51,834 bases of DNA from UBA3478 sp964217345 (GTDB taxonomy: Bacteria > Bacteroidota > Bacteroidia > Flavobacteriales > Flavobacteriaceae). The notes under the pieces are model-generated. The model did not search any database. It saw nothing but the letters and a program-made list of their open reading frames with translations, and had not been told where the DNA came from. The translations under genes were made by a program, and so were the position numbers. Positions 32,131-40,716 of the stretch are shown here, one piece after another. Each line of letters starts with the position of its first letter. The first letter of the stretch is position 1. Where the stretch lies: assembly GCA_964217345.1 (NCBI GenBank), contig CAXPJI010000019.1, positions 1-51,834 of the forward strand, in the 5' to 3' direction.

Positions 32131-33024
32131 ATGCTTCGTCGTGATTTCCTAAAGCAATCTGCTGCAGTTGCAGCGATCGCATCACTACCTCTTTCGTGTT
32201 CTCCTATTCCTCCGGCCTCCCGATTTGAGATGGGACTTCAGTTGTATACGGTTCGTGACGCAATGGAAAAAGACCCTGTCGGCACCTTAAAGGCGCTCAA
32301 GGAGATGGGGTATTTGCATTTTGAATCGTATGGCTACGACGCTGAAGCTAAGACCTATTACGGTTATGAACCTGAAGCTTTCAAAACAATACTGTCCGAC
32401 TTAGGACTGCGAACTACTAGCGGTCATTATGGAATGGCGGCAATGCTAGAGGCTAATGAAATGGATCAAGCAGCTTACATAGAAAGTTGTATTGAAGGCG
32501 CCACTCGCTTAGGAGACCCCTACATCGTTTTTCCGAAACTCCCCGAGGCATATCATTCTACAGAAGGGTATGCTCACTTGGTAAAAAGACTCAATCAAAT
32601 GGGTCAACAGATAAGCGAAGCGGGACTGGGCTTTGCGTATCACAATTTCGGCTTCGACTTTGATACTTATGATTACCGTACCGGAATGGACTGGGTTATT
32701 GAAGAGACCAACCCTGACTGGGTGAAACTAGAAGTTGACTTTTATTGGCTCATCCGTGCGGGCGTGATGACCGCAGACGAATTAGTAGAAAAGGCGCCGG
32801 GACGAATTCCGTTATGGCACATTAAAGATATGCACAAGGTGTCTAAGGACTATACCGAGTTAGGCAATGGAAGTATTGATTATACCACAATTTTGCCCGA
32901 TCCTATTCGATCTGGATTAGAGTGGTTTTACATTGAACAAGGCGGAAACTTTGCCGAAAACGCTATGAAAAGCGTAGAGACTAGTGCGAATTTCTTTAAA
33001 GCCAACCTTAAGACTTATTTATAG
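32131..33024 (+). CDS. exported sugar phosphate isomerase/epimerase-like TIM-barrel protein (Tat lipoprotein)
   Basis: A 297-residue protein of the xylose isomerase-like TIM-barrel superfamily (AP_endonuc_2). Starting at 32131, the N-terminus reads MLRRDFLKQS, a twin-arginine signal, and ends in a lipobox-like LPLSC at about 20-24, so the folded enzyme is probably exported by Tat and lipidated. MGLQLYTVRDAMEKDP opens the barrel, and later metal-site candidates are the Glu in VKLEVDFYWL, the His in LWHIKDMH and the Glu in FYIEQGG. Its substrate is probably a carbohydrate. Its 3' end overlaps a sugar transporter gene by 17 bp. Confidence 0.88.
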   Translation: MLRRDFLKQSAAVAAIASLPLSCSPIPPASRFEMGLQLYTVRDAMEKDPVGTLKALKEMGYLHFESYGYDAEAKTYYGYEPEAFKTILSDLGLRTTSGHYGMAAMLEANEMDQAAYIESCIEGATRLGDPYIVFPKLPEAYHSTEGYAHLVKRLNQMGQQISEAGLGFAYHNFGFDFDTYDYRTGMDWVIEETNPDWVKLEVDFYWLIRAGVMTADELVEKAPGRIPLWHIKDMHKVSKDYTELGNGSIDYTTILPDPIRSGLEWFYIEQGGNFAENAMKSVETSANFFKANLKTYL

Positions 33025-34381
33025 TCTTTTGGTATTGCCCTAAGCTTTTGCTTAGCTCTTCGAGAGAAACCCCTTTGGTTTCTGGCATGATTAGTAGCAC
33101 CCATACAAGCTGTAATACCATCATCACAGTAAAAATTCCGAACACTGTGCTTGCTCCAATCGTAGAGAATAAGAGAGGAACCAGTGCCGGAATAATTGCC
33201 GCAAGAACCCAATGCGTTGAGGTTCCTACCGCCTGTCCTTGAGCGCGCTGTTTGTTTGGGAATATTTCAGAGATGAACACCCAGATAACTGCTCCCTGTC
33301 CGATAGCGTGGGAAGCAATAAAAAGGAAAAAGAAATAGGTCACATGCATTCCGAACCACTCGGTGGCAAAACTGTAGGTGACCAGGCCGAGAGACAGAAT
33401 GTATCCGAGAGAACCAATAATCATTAACTTTTTGCGCCCCGACTTATCAATAAGACTTAAGCCTATTAATGTAAAGATGAGGTTGACTGCTCCAACGCCA
33501 ATGCTGCTAAGTAGCGCAGCACTTGACTCTAAACCTGCCATTTCAAAAATTCTTGGCGAGTAATACAGAAACGCGTTGATCCCAGAGAACTGGTTAAATG
33601 CGGCTAATGCAATCACCAACCAGAGTTGTTTATGATACTTTTTTTGAAAGACCGTTTCGGCAGTTTCGTTCCCTGCAGCCTTATCAATTTCGCTAATCAC
33701 CTCATCAATATTTACAGAGGTGTTGTGAAGACGAGCAAGTATTGACCTGGCCTGATCAACCTCTCCTCGGCCCAACAGCCAGCGCGGGCTTTTAGGAACC
33801 CTAGTAATTAAAAGTAGGTAGGCTAGTGCCGGCAAGGCTTCTGCTCCTAGCATATATCGCCAAGCGTTTGAGCCTGAGACCAAACTTCCAATAAAATAAT
33901 TAGAAGCAAAGGCTATAAGAATACCAAAAACGATATTAAACTGATAAAGAGCCACCAATTTTCCGCGTTCTTTGGCCGGTGCAATTTCTGATACATAAGC
34001 AGGTGCTGCAATGGTCGACACACCAACCCCAATACCTCCTATAAAACGAAACAACGCGAACAGGTAGGGGTCACTGGTAAGCGCTGAACCAAGCGCTGAA
34101 ACGAAATAAAAGATTCCAATATAGAACAGCGTTTTCTTTCTGCCCAACTTGTCGGTCGGAAAAGCCCCAAGTGCCGCACCTAAAACCGTCCCCCAAAGCG
34201 CAGAAGACATGACGACAATGCCGTGGAAAGCGCTTGACTCACCGCCCAAAGTGTAGCTACTCCATAGGTTAGAAAGGGATTGATCTGCCCCTGAGATTAC
34301 CACGGTATCAAAACCGAATAAAAAACCGGCTAACCCAACAATTAGGCTCCAGGCGTAAAGTTTACTTTGATTGGCTGACAT
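33008..34381 (-). CDS. MFS sugar porter
   Basis: A 457-residue, 12-helix transporter of the sugar porter family (XylE/GLUT-like). Signatures: GFLFGFDTVVISG in helix 1, DKLGRKK in loop 2-3, RFIGGIGVG in helix 4, PAYVSEIAPAKERG in loop 5, SPRWLLGRG before the central loop, QQ-like NQFSGINAFLYYSP in helix 7 and PETKG at the end. The symported sugar cannot be read off; xylose, glucose or galactose are usual. It converges on the exported TIM-barrel gene, which may act on the same class of sugars. Confidence 0.93.
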   Translation of the reverse strand: MSANQSKLYAWSLIVGLAGFLFGFDTVVISGADQSLSNLWSSYTLGGESSAFHGIVVMSSALWGTVLGAALGAFPTDKLGRKKTLFYIGIFYFVSALGSALTSDPYLFALFRFIGGIGVGVSTIAAPAYVSEIAPAKERGKLVALYQFNIVFGILIAFASNYFIGSLVSGSNAWRYMLGAEALPALAYLLLITRVPKSPRWLLGRGEVDQARSILARLHNTSVNIDEVISEIDKAAGNETAETVFQKKYHKQLWLVIALAAFNQFSGINAFLYYSPRIFEMAGLESSAALLSSIGVGAVNLIFTLIGLSLIDKSGRKKLMIIGSLGYILSLGLVTYSFATEWFGMHVTYFFFLFIASHAIGQGAVIWVFISEIFPNKQRAQGQAVGTSTHWVLAAIIPALVPLLFSTIGASTVFGIFTVMMVLQLVWVLLIMPETKGVSLEELSKSLGQYQKTINKS

Positions 34382-34499
34382 AGTTGTTTATTTGAAAGGT
34401 CAAAGTAGCAAAAAGAATTGATAGCGTACCTTGTAATAGATGTTCTTTGTTCTTACAATCAGTACTCAGTAGTTATTAGGACCTCACACAATCGCGAGT

Positions 34500-34507
34500 T
34501 AAATTTG
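34500..34507 (+). promoter_or_regulatory. -7 promoter box for the small lipoprotein gene
   Basis: TAAATTTG, a full consensus match, 16 nt before the ATG at 34524. Confidence 0.55.
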
Positions 34508-34523
34508 TAAAAAATCACACCCA

Positions 34524-34736
34524 ATGAAACCATTTCTCCTCACTCTTTTAGCAGCACTATTCCTAAGCAGTTGTGTAGCTGTTCGATTCCCAGAACAAAT
34601 CGAAATCAAAATTGAAATGCCAGAAAGCGCTACTCCAGAGCAGATACAGGCAGTGATGGGTTCTCTTCGATTAGACATAAATAGAGATCAAGGTCGCCGA
34701 GTAAAGGTGGTGGTAGACAGCATTCCTCGCTCTTAA
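34524..34736 (+). CDS. small lipoprotein of unknown function
   Basis: A 70-residue protein with a signal peptide and a lipobox (LSSC, Cys at about 17). The mature part has an IEIKIEMPESATPEQIQAV stretch suggesting a short strand followed by a helix. No family is recognised. It is followed 52 bp later by the sodium:solute symporter gene in the same direction and might be co-transcribed with it. Confidence 0.75.
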   Translation: MKPFLLTLLAALFLSSCVAVRFPEQIEIKIEMPESATPEQIQAVMGSLRLDINRDQGRRVKVVVDSIPRS

Positions 34737-34765
34737 GGGTATATCGGGAAATTAAATTGGCTATA

Positions 34766-34782
34766 TTAGGTTCCAAACCTAA
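34766..34782 (+). promoter_or_regulatory. perfect dyad immediately upstream of the symporter gene
   Basis: TTAGGTT and AACCTAA, 7 bp each, are separated by 3 nt and end 6 nt before the ATG. The left arm overlaps a weak -7-like TATATTAG at 34762-34769. It could be an operator at the transcription start or a leader hairpin that occludes the start codon. Confidence 0.45.
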
Positions 34783-34788
34783 CAATGT

Positions 34789-36543
34789 ATGGAACTTAAA
34801 ACCTTTGATTTTTTAATCATAGGGGCCTTTGTTGCCCTGCTGCTTGGTATCGGAATTTATAGCGCCAAGTCAGCCAATAAGAGCAGTTCAGAGTATTTTT
34901 TATCGGGCCGTAATATGCCCTGGTGGCTATTGGGGTTTTCGATGGTTGCAACCACCTTTTCTACAGACACCCCTAATCTCGTTACTGATATCGTGCGCTC
35001 ATCGGGGGTCTCAGGAAACTGGGTTTGGTGGGCCTTTCTACTTACAGGCCTTTTAACGGTTTTCGTCTTTGCTGAATTATGGCGTAAGAGTGGGGTTACC
35101 ACAGATATGGGCTTTTATCAATTGCGTTATGGCGGAAAACCGGCTCGATTTCTAAGACGTTTTAGAGCCTTATATCTAGGGCTTCTCTTTAATGTGCTCG
35201 CTATGTCGGGGGTCACGCTTGCTGCCATCAAAATCGGTCAAGTCATGTTAGGTCTTGACCCGGTGGTTACGGTTGTAGTAGCCGGATTGATCACAGCCTT
35301 TTTTAGCGCTATTGGAGGCTTTAAAGGAGTGATCTATACTGACTTTGTTTTATTTATCGCGGCGATTAGCGGCGCATTTGGAGCCGCTTACTTTTTGGTA
35401 AATGAACCTGATATTGGAGGGCTTACACAGCTTTTTTCTCATCCGAATGTCAGTGATAAGTTAGACTTGGTGCCCAGCTTTTCTAACACCGAGGCGCTTA
35501 TCACGCTCTTTATTATTCCTATTGCAGTGCAGTGGTGGAGCAGTTGGTATCCTGGAGCAGAACCAGGAGGAGGCGGATACGTTGCACAACGAATGCTCGC
35601 AGCCAAAGACGAGTCTAATGCAGTATGGGCAACCTTCTTCTTTAATATCATGCATTATGCCATTCGTCCATGGCCATGGATTTTGGTTGCGCTTGCGTCA
35701 CTTATTCGATACCCAGACATCGCTTCGATTGCAGCGGCTTTTCCTGAGGTTACCCCCGATAAACTAGGAAACGATTTAGCGTATTCTGCAATGTTGACTT
35801 CACTGCCTTCAGGACTGTTAGGTTTGGTTCTGGCGTCTTTAGGAGCGGCTTATGTGTCTACGCTTTCTAGCCACTTGAACTGGGGAGCTTCTTATTTGGT
35901 ATATGATGTATATGTAGCCTATAAACCAGAGGCAAGTGAGCGTCAAAAAGTAGTGGTCGGACAGATTAGCACACTACTGCTTATGGCCTTGAGCGCTGTA
36001 GTGGCACTTAGCCTTCAGAACGCGAAACAGCTCTTTGATGTGATATTGATGTTTGGTGCGGGAACAGGTCTACTATTCATGCTTCGTTGGTTTTGGTGGC
36101 GAATCAATGCTTGGTCTGAAATTGCAGCGATGTTAGTGTCAGGGATTCTGTCAATCAGCCTAGCGTTTACACCCCTAGGTGAGGCTTTGTTTGGAGCAGA
36201 AGGCCTTATGCCTGGATATATGCAATACCCTTTTATCGTTCTTTTTACGACGATCGTTTGGCTAGCCGTCACCTTTTTAACTCCGGCTGAGGACAAAGCA
36301 TTGTTAGAAGGGTTTGTCAAATCCCTTGATCTTTCAGGCGCAGGCTGGAAAAAGTTTGGAGGAAAGAGTCAATCTACCTATTTGAGCTCAGGTATTAAGT
36401 CAATGCTTTTGGGTTGTGCCCTGGTTTATGGATTGCTATTTGCAGTTGGAAAAGCGCTTTACGGCGAGAGCTTGTCTGCACTGATTCTCTTTGCTGTTGC
36501 GGTAACTGCAGGCCTATTACTTCGAAAAACTCTTAAGAAATAA
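34789..36543 (+). CDS. sodium:solute symporter family protein
   Basis: A 584-residue SSS (SLC5-like) transporter with about 14 predicted transmembrane helices. FLIIGAFVALLLGIGIYSAK begins helix 1, and SSEYFLSGRNMPWWLLG with FSTDTPN marks the family signature and sodium-site region. The final helices follow a cytosolic linker at about 500-530. The substrate is unknown; sugars, amino acids or nucleosides are possible. A second, out-of-frame ATG lies 4 nt upstream of the start, just after a perfect dyad. It converges on ribE with 1 bp between the stops. Confidence 0.92.
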   Translation: MELKTFDFLIIGAFVALLLGIGIYSAKSANKSSSEYFLSGRNMPWWLLGFSMVATTFSTDTPNLVTDIVRSSGVSGNWVWWAFLLTGLLTVFVFAELWRKSGVTTDMGFYQLRYGGKPARFLRRFRALYLGLLFNVLAMSGVTLAAIKIGQVMLGLDPVVTVVVAGLITAFFSAIGGFKGVIYTDFVLFIAAISGAFGAAYFLVNEPDIGGLTQLFSHPNVSDKLDLVPSFSNTEALITLFIIPIAVQWWSSWYPGAEPGGGGYVAQRMLAAKDESNAVWATFFFNIMHYAIRPWPWILVALASLIRYPDIASIAAAFPEVTPDKLGNDLAYSAMLTSLPSGLLGLVLASLGAAYVSTLSSHLNWGASYLVYDVYVAYKPEASERQKVVVGQISTLLLMALSAVVALSLQNAKQLFDVILMFGAGTGLLFMLRWFWWRINAWSEIAAMLVSGILSISLAFTPLGEALFGAEGLMPGYMQYPFIVLFTTIVWLAVTFLTPAEDKALLEGFVKSLDLSGAGWKKFGGKSQSTYLSSGIKSMLLGCALVYGLLFAVGKALYGESLSALILFAVAVTAGLLLRKTLKK

Positions 36544-36544
36544 C

Positions 36545-37135
36545 TTATTGTTGTCTGGCGTGTAATTTCGCGATGTATTTGCCAACCAGATCAAACTCTA
36601 GGTTCACTTTTGTGCCCACTTGGTAGCTGTTGAATCTAGTATGCTCATAGGTATAAGGAATAATAGCGACACTAAAGCTGTTGTCTTTAGAATTTACCAC
36701 CGTTAGTGAGGTGCCGTCTACGGTTATGGAACCTTTTTCGATAGTGATGTGTTCTGGGTTTGAAGGGTATTCGAATGAAAAGATCCAACTACCGTCTTTA
36801 TTGACAACCTCGGTACAGGTGGCGGTGGTATCTACATGTCCTTGAACAATGTGTCCGTCAAGTCGTGCGCCCAATTGCATGGCTCGTTCAAGATTTACAA
36901 CACTACCTACCTCAAGCTCGCCGATAGCTGATTTTAAAAGGGTCTCTTCGATAGCAGTTACTGTATATTTCGAGCCGTCGATTTTCACTACAGTTAAACA
37001 CACTCCGTTGTGCGCCAGACTTTGGTCGATTTTTAACTCGTTAGTTAGAGCGCTTTCAAGCGTTAAATGAAGGTTAGTGCCTTCTCTCTCAACAGCAACA
37101 ACTTTTGCTACGGTTTCTATGATTCCTGTAAACAT
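36545..37135 (-). CDS. ribE: riboflavin synthase alpha subunit
   Basis: Catalyses dismutation of two 6,7-dimethyl-8-ribityllumazine molecules to riboflavin. 196 residues in two homologous lumazine-binding repeats: MFTGIIETVA opens the first (about 1-88), and LDGHIVQGHVD near residue 93 opens the second. SLAHNGVCLTVV and SITVDGTSLTVV are the equivalent strands of each repeat, which supports an intact enzyme. Divergent from pdxA with a 46-bp gap and no FMN riboswitch visible, so control by that element is unlikely. Confidence 0.96.
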   Translation of the reverse strand: MFTGIIETVAKVVAVEREGTNLHLTLESALTNELKIDQSLAHNGVCLTVVKIDGSKYTVTAIEETLLKSAIGELEVGSVVNLERAMQLGARLDGHIVQGHVDTTATCTEVVNKDGSWIFSFEYPSNPEHITIEKGSITVDGTSLTVVNSKDNSFSVAIIPYTYEHTRFNSYQVGTKVNLEFDLVGKYIAKLHARQQ

Positions 37136-37181
37136 ACTGCGGTATAAATTTCAGTAACTTCGTTGCTTCAATAGTTCATCT

Positions 37182-38249
37182 ATGAAAGCAAATTATACGG
37201 TAAAAATAGGTATTTCTGTCGGCGATCTAAACGGCATAGGTTGTGAAGTAGCCCTAAAAACCTTTCTTGATTCGAGGATGTTAAGCAATTGCACCCCGGT
37301 CTTCTTTGCCTCTAATAAAACCATGTCAAGCCAGATCAGCGAGCTGAATTTGGACATAAAATTTCATGGGATTAAAGATTTGAGCCGAATAGAGGCTGGC
37401 AAGATTAATGTTTACCAAGCTTTCGACACAGAATTCGATTTGGCCTTTGGGCAAAACACTCCTGAGGCCGGAAAATTAGCTGTAGCCTCCCTGGAGGCGG
37501 CAACCAAGGCACTTAAAGAAGGTCAAATAGACGCTTTGGTAACCGCACCAATCAACAAGAGCAATATACAGTCAGAGACGTTTAGCTTTCCGGGCCATAC
37601 TGATTATTTAGCAAAGGAACTCGAGGCTGAAGCTTTGATGTTTATGGTTGCAGACCGTTTACGAGTAGGCCTCCTTACCGACCATATTGCAGTATCGAAA
37701 GTGAGCGACGCGATAACCACAAAGCTGATCCGCTCGAAAGTTACTACAATGATGAAGTCGTTACGAGAAGATTTCGGGATTATACGACCCAAAATCGCAC
37801 TCTTAGGAATCAACCCACACAGCGGGGACAATGGAACCATAGGCGAAGAAGACGAAAAGATCATGAAACCTGCAGTTGCTGAATTATTTGAAGAAGGTCA
37901 TCTCGTTTTTGGGCCTTATGCAGCAGATGGATTCTTTGGGTCTAACAGCTATACTCAGTTTGACGCAGTTTTAGCGGCCTATCACGACCAAGGCTTGGTG
38001 CCTTTTAAGACGCTATCTTTCGGAAAGGGCGTAAACTATACCGCTGGTCTTTCGAAGGTCAGAACTTCTCCCGACCATGGCACCGCATATGAGATCGCAG
38101 GCAAGGGAATTGCTGACGAAAGCTCATTTAAGGAGGCGGTCTTTACAGCCGTCGATATGTTTCGTTCACGACAAGATTATGCAGAAATGAACTCGGATGT
38201 GCTTAAGGTTCAGGAGAGAAAGGAAAAAAGAAGACAAAAATTCGTCTAG
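37182..38249 (+). CDS. pdxA: 4-hydroxythreonine-4-phosphate dehydrogenase
   Basis: Vitamin B6 pathway enzyme that oxidises 4-phosphohydroxy-L-threonine with NAD. 355 residues. GISVGDLNGIGCEVALK at about 9-25 is the PdxA opening, TAPINKSNIQ near 125 and FPGHTDYLAKEL near 138 supply metal and substrate ligands, and GINPHSGDNGTIGEED and YHDQGLVPFK complete the conserved set; TSPDHGTAYEIAGKG is near the C-terminus. The promoter-like TAACTTCG at 37155 is a weak match. Confidence 0.95.
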   Translation: MKANYTVKIGISVGDLNGIGCEVALKTFLDSRMLSNCTPVFFASNKTMSSQISELNLDIKFHGIKDLSRIEAGKINVYQAFDTEFDLAFGQNTPEAGKLAVASLEAATKALKEGQIDALVTAPINKSNIQSETFSFPGHTDYLAKELEAEALMFMVADRLRVGLLTDHIAVSKVSDAITTKLIRSKVTTMMKSLREDFGIIRPKIALLGINPHSGDNGTIGEEDEKIMKPAVAELFEEGHLVFGPYAADGFFGSNSYTQFDAVLAAYHDQGLVPFKTLSFGKGVNYTAGLSKVRTSPDHGTAYEIAGKGIADESSFKEAVFTAVDMFRSRQDYAEMNSDVLKVQERKEKRRQKFV

Positions 38250-38280
38250 ACAAGGCGCTTTGAAATTCCTAAATTAGTTC

Positions 38281-38288
38281 TATATTTG
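38281..38288 (+). promoter_or_regulatory. promoter for the YceD-rpmF unit
   Basis: TATATTTG matches the -7 consensus, with TTTG at 38259-38262 as a -33 element 18 nt upstream. The predicted leader before the ATG at 38324 is about 30 nt. Confidence 0.6.
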
Positions 38289-38323
38289 CAGGCCTTAACT
38301 TGGGCTCTATAAAGCATCTAATC

Positions 38324-38854
38324 ATGAAGTTAAAGGATTTCGACATTTCCTTTATAGGTCTCAAGCAAGGAAATCATGAGTTTGAATATGAACTTAATGA
38401 TTCGTTCTTTGAACATTTTGGTTTTAATGAGTTTTGTAACGCAGCGATAAACGTTCGGGCGACCCTTACTAAGGGCAGCACAATGATGGAGCTCGCAGTA
38501 AAAGGAAACGGAACCGTTGAGGTCAGTTGTGATCTTACCAACGAGCCGTTTAAAATGAACCTAAACCCCACGCTAGATCTAGTAATCAAGTTCGGGGAAG
38601 AGTACAACGATGAAGATGACGAACTTCTGGTTTTACCTCATGGTGAATACCAGTTCAATGTTGCACAATATCTGTATGAAATGACGGTGCTTAGTCTTCC
38701 ACAGAAGCGAATACACCCAGGAGTTGAAGACGGATCATTAGAATCACCACTGCTCGATAAGCTTGAAGATCTCAAGCCTAAAATAGTAGAGGAAAAAGAA
38801 GAAACCAACGAAAGTGACCCAAGATGGGACGCTTTAAAAGATTTATTGAAATAA
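38324..38854 (+). CDS. YceD family (DUF177) protein
   Basis: A 176-residue protein of the YceD/DUF177 family, which in bacteria and plastids is linked to 23S rRNA accumulation and almost always precedes rpmF. The core contains VEVSCDLTNEPF, where a single Cys remains of the usual paired-Cys pattern, and an acidic EEYNDEDDELLVL loop; DPRWDALKDLL ends the protein. The ATG at 38324 is chosen over an in-frame TTG at 38300. rpmF begins 22 nt downstream in the same transcript. Confidence 0.85.
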   Translation: MKLKDFDISFIGLKQGNHEFEYELNDSFFEHFGFNEFCNAAINVRATLTKGSTMMELAVKGNGTVEVSCDLTNEPFKMNLNPTLDLVIKFGEEYNDEDDELLVLPHGEYQFNVAQYLYEMTVLSLPQKRIHPGVEDGSLESPLLDKLEDLKPKIVEEKEETNESDPRWDALKDLLK

Positions 38855-38867
38855 AAGACTATTAAAT

Positions 38868-38874
38868 AAGGAAG
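38868..38874 (+). promoter_or_regulatory. Shine-Dalgarno-like sequence before rpmF
   Basis: AAGGAAG ends 2 nt before the rpmF ATG. It stands out because most starts in this window have no purine-rich SD element. Confidence 0.35.
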
Positions 38875-38876
38875 AT

Positions 38877-39077
38877 ATGGCACATCCTAAAAGAAAAATA
38901 TCGAAAACGCGTAGAGATAAGAGACGCACACATTACAAAGCGGTTGCTCCAACTCTAGCAAAAGATTCAACTACCGGAGAGGTGCACTTAATGCACCGCG
39001 CTCACTGGCACGAGGGTAAACTTTACTACCGTGGACAGGTGCTTATCGACGCTGCAGAAGAAGTAGCGGCAGAGTAA
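38877..39077 (+). CDS. rpmF: 50S ribosomal protein L32
   Basis: A 66-residue basic ribosomal protein. MAHPKRKISKTRRDKRRTHY is the classic L32 opening. The zinc-binding Cys residues found in some L32 proteins are absent (a Cys-free form). It follows the YceD gene and is closed by a strong terminator; fabH begins 126 bp later. Confidence 0.95.
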   Translation: MAHPKRKISKTRRDKRRTHYKAVAPTLAKDSTTGEVHLMHRAHWHEGKLYYRGQVLIDAAEEVAAE

Positions 39078-39100
39078 ATTTCGGTCGAATAAAGATCTAG

Positions 39101-39136
39101 AACTCTCGTGTAATTAGAGACACGAGAGTTTTTTTA
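39101..39136 (+). terminator. rho-independent terminator after rpmF
   Basis: AACTCTCGTG pairs perfectly with CACGAGAGTT around a 10-nt loop and is followed by TTTTTT. Confidence 0.88.
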
Positions 39137-39203
39137 TGGATTACACCGAAATCTCACCCTTCTCAAAAAAACAGTAATTTCGCTCAACCAAAAGTTGCCT
39201 TTT

Positions 39204-40205
39204 ATGCCAAAAACAACGGCTGCAATTACAGCAATTGGAAAGTACCTTCCAGAAAAGGTCTTAGACAATGCCACTTTAGAAAAAATGGTTGAGACCAATG
39301 ACGAGTGGATTACTACTCGCACAGGTATCAAAGAGCGACGTATTCTAGATATTCCCGGTAAAGCAACGGCGTTTATGGCCACAGAGGCCGTTAAGGACCT
39401 GATGAAGAAATCAGGACTTGACCCCCTTGAAATTGACCTTTTATTGGTTGCTACCGCCACCCCTGATATGCCTGTCGTTGCCACAGCAGCACAGGTAGCC
39501 ACAAACCTTGGTGCGAAAAACGCCTTTGCTTTTGATCTTCAAGCGGCTTGCTCGGGGTTTTTATATGGCATGTCGGTGGCATCTGCTTACATCGAATCGG
39601 GTCGCTACAAGAAGGTGGTGCTCGTTGGAGCAGATATGATGTCGTCAATTGTTGACTACACCGACCGAACCACCTGTGTGTTGTTTGGAGACGGTGCTGG
39701 CGCCGCTCTTTTAGAGCCTAACAGGGAGGGCCTTGGATTTGTTGACGAGTACCTTCGAAGTGACGGCGTTGGTAAAGACCATTTAGGCATCCAGGCCGGA
39801 GGATCCTTGTATCCTCCTACCGAAAAAACGATAGCCGAAAAGAAACATTATATTTATCAAGACGGACGTGTTGTTTTCAAGTTCGCAGTCACCAACATGG
39901 CGGATGCGGCTGCAGAAATCATGTCAAGAAATGGACTGAGTCATCAAGATGTCCGATATTTGATTGCTCATCAAGCGAATAAACGCATTATCGATGCCAC
40001 TGCACAGCGCATGGGTATTGGGGATGACAAAGTCTTGATGAACATTGGCCGCTATGGGAATACCACAGCTGCCACCATTCCACTTCTACTGTGCGATTAC
40101 GAATCGCGCTTAAGAAAGGGAGACAATCTAGTTTTTGCTGCTTTTGGTGCAGGTTTCACCTGGGGAGCAGCATTTATAAAATGGGCATACACAAAACAAG
40201 AATAA
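39204..40205 (+). CDS. fabH: beta-ketoacyl-ACP synthase III
   Basis: Starts type II fatty acid synthesis by condensing acetyl-CoA (or a branched acyl-CoA) with malonyl-ACP. 333 residues from the ATG at 39204. The catalytic Cys is in AACSGFLYG near residue 115, the His in AHQANKR near 256, and the Asn in RYGNTTAATIP near 286. TRTGIKERRI is the N-terminal signature. A weak TAATTTCG box at 39175 could be its own promoter, since a terminator separates it from rpmF. accB follows after 12 nt. Confidence 0.96.
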   Translation: MPKTTAAITAIGKYLPEKVLDNATLEKMVETNDEWITTRTGIKERRILDIPGKATAFMATEAVKDLMKKSGLDPLEIDLLLVATATPDMPVVATAAQVATNLGAKNAFAFDLQAACSGFLYGMSVASAYIESGRYKKVVLVGADMMSSIVDYTDRTTCVLFGDGAGAALLEPNREGLGFVDEYLRSDGVGKDHLGIQAGGSLYPPTEKTIAEKKHYIYQDGRVVFKFAVTNMADAAAEIMSRNGLSHQDVRYLIAHQANKRIIDATAQRMGIGDDKVLMNIGRYGNTTAATIPLLLCDYESRLRKGDNLVFAAFGAGFTWGAAFIKWAYTKQE

Positions 40206-40217
40206 ATAAGTAACGTA

Positions 40218-40706
40218 ATGGATATTAAAGAAATTCAAAATCTCATTCGCTTCGTTGCGAAATCTGGCGCTAGCGAGGTGAAACTCGAGACCGAAGACAT
40301 CAAGATTACCATTAAGACGACCTCAGAGTCGGCTGGTCAAGCAGAGGCTACCATTGTTCAGCAAATCCCGGTTCATGCCGCTATGGCTCCCGTTGCTGCA
40401 GCACCAGCCGCACCTGCCGCTCCTTCCCCTGCTGCTCCTGCCAAAGAGGAAGAAGACTTAAGCAAGTACATCACCATTAAGTCTCCGATTATTGGAACGC
40501 TCTACCGCAAACCGTCTCCAGACAAGCCAAACTTCGTTGAGGTAGGTTCGTCGATTGGTGAAGGAGATGTTCTTTGTGTGATTGAAGCAATGAAGCTCTT
40601 TAATGATATCGAGTCAGAAGTTTCAGGTAAAATCGTTAAGATTTTAGTGGACGACGCTTCTCCGGTTGAATTTGACCAACCGCTTTTCTTAGTAGACCCT
40701 TCTTAA
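40218..40706 (+). CDS. accB: acetyl-CoA carboxylase biotin carboxyl carrier protein
   Basis: A 162-residue biotin carrier of acetyl-CoA carboxylase. A short N-terminal domain is followed by an Ala/Pro-rich flexible linker at about 56-75 and the biotinyl domain from about 85. The biotin-accepting Lys is in EAMKLFNDIE near residue 125; Leu replaces the more common Met after it. It lies between fabH and accC in one operon and would work with AccC here and AccA/AccD elsewhere. Confidence 0.95.
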   Translation: MDIKEIQNLIRFVAKSGASEVKLETEDIKITIKTTSESAGQAEATIVQQIPVHAAMAPVAAAPAAPAAPSPAAPAKEEEDLSKYITIKSPIIGTLYRKPSPDKPNFVEVGSSIGEGDVLCVIEAMKLFNDIESEVSGKIVKILVDDASPVEFDQPLFLVDPS

Positions 40707-40716
40707 TTAGATCGTC

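Noticed and set aside
36500..37200. FMN riboswitch at the riboflavin synthase gene
   Set aside because: The upstream gap is only 46 bp and shared with pdxA, too short for the aptamer, and no conserved elements are seen.
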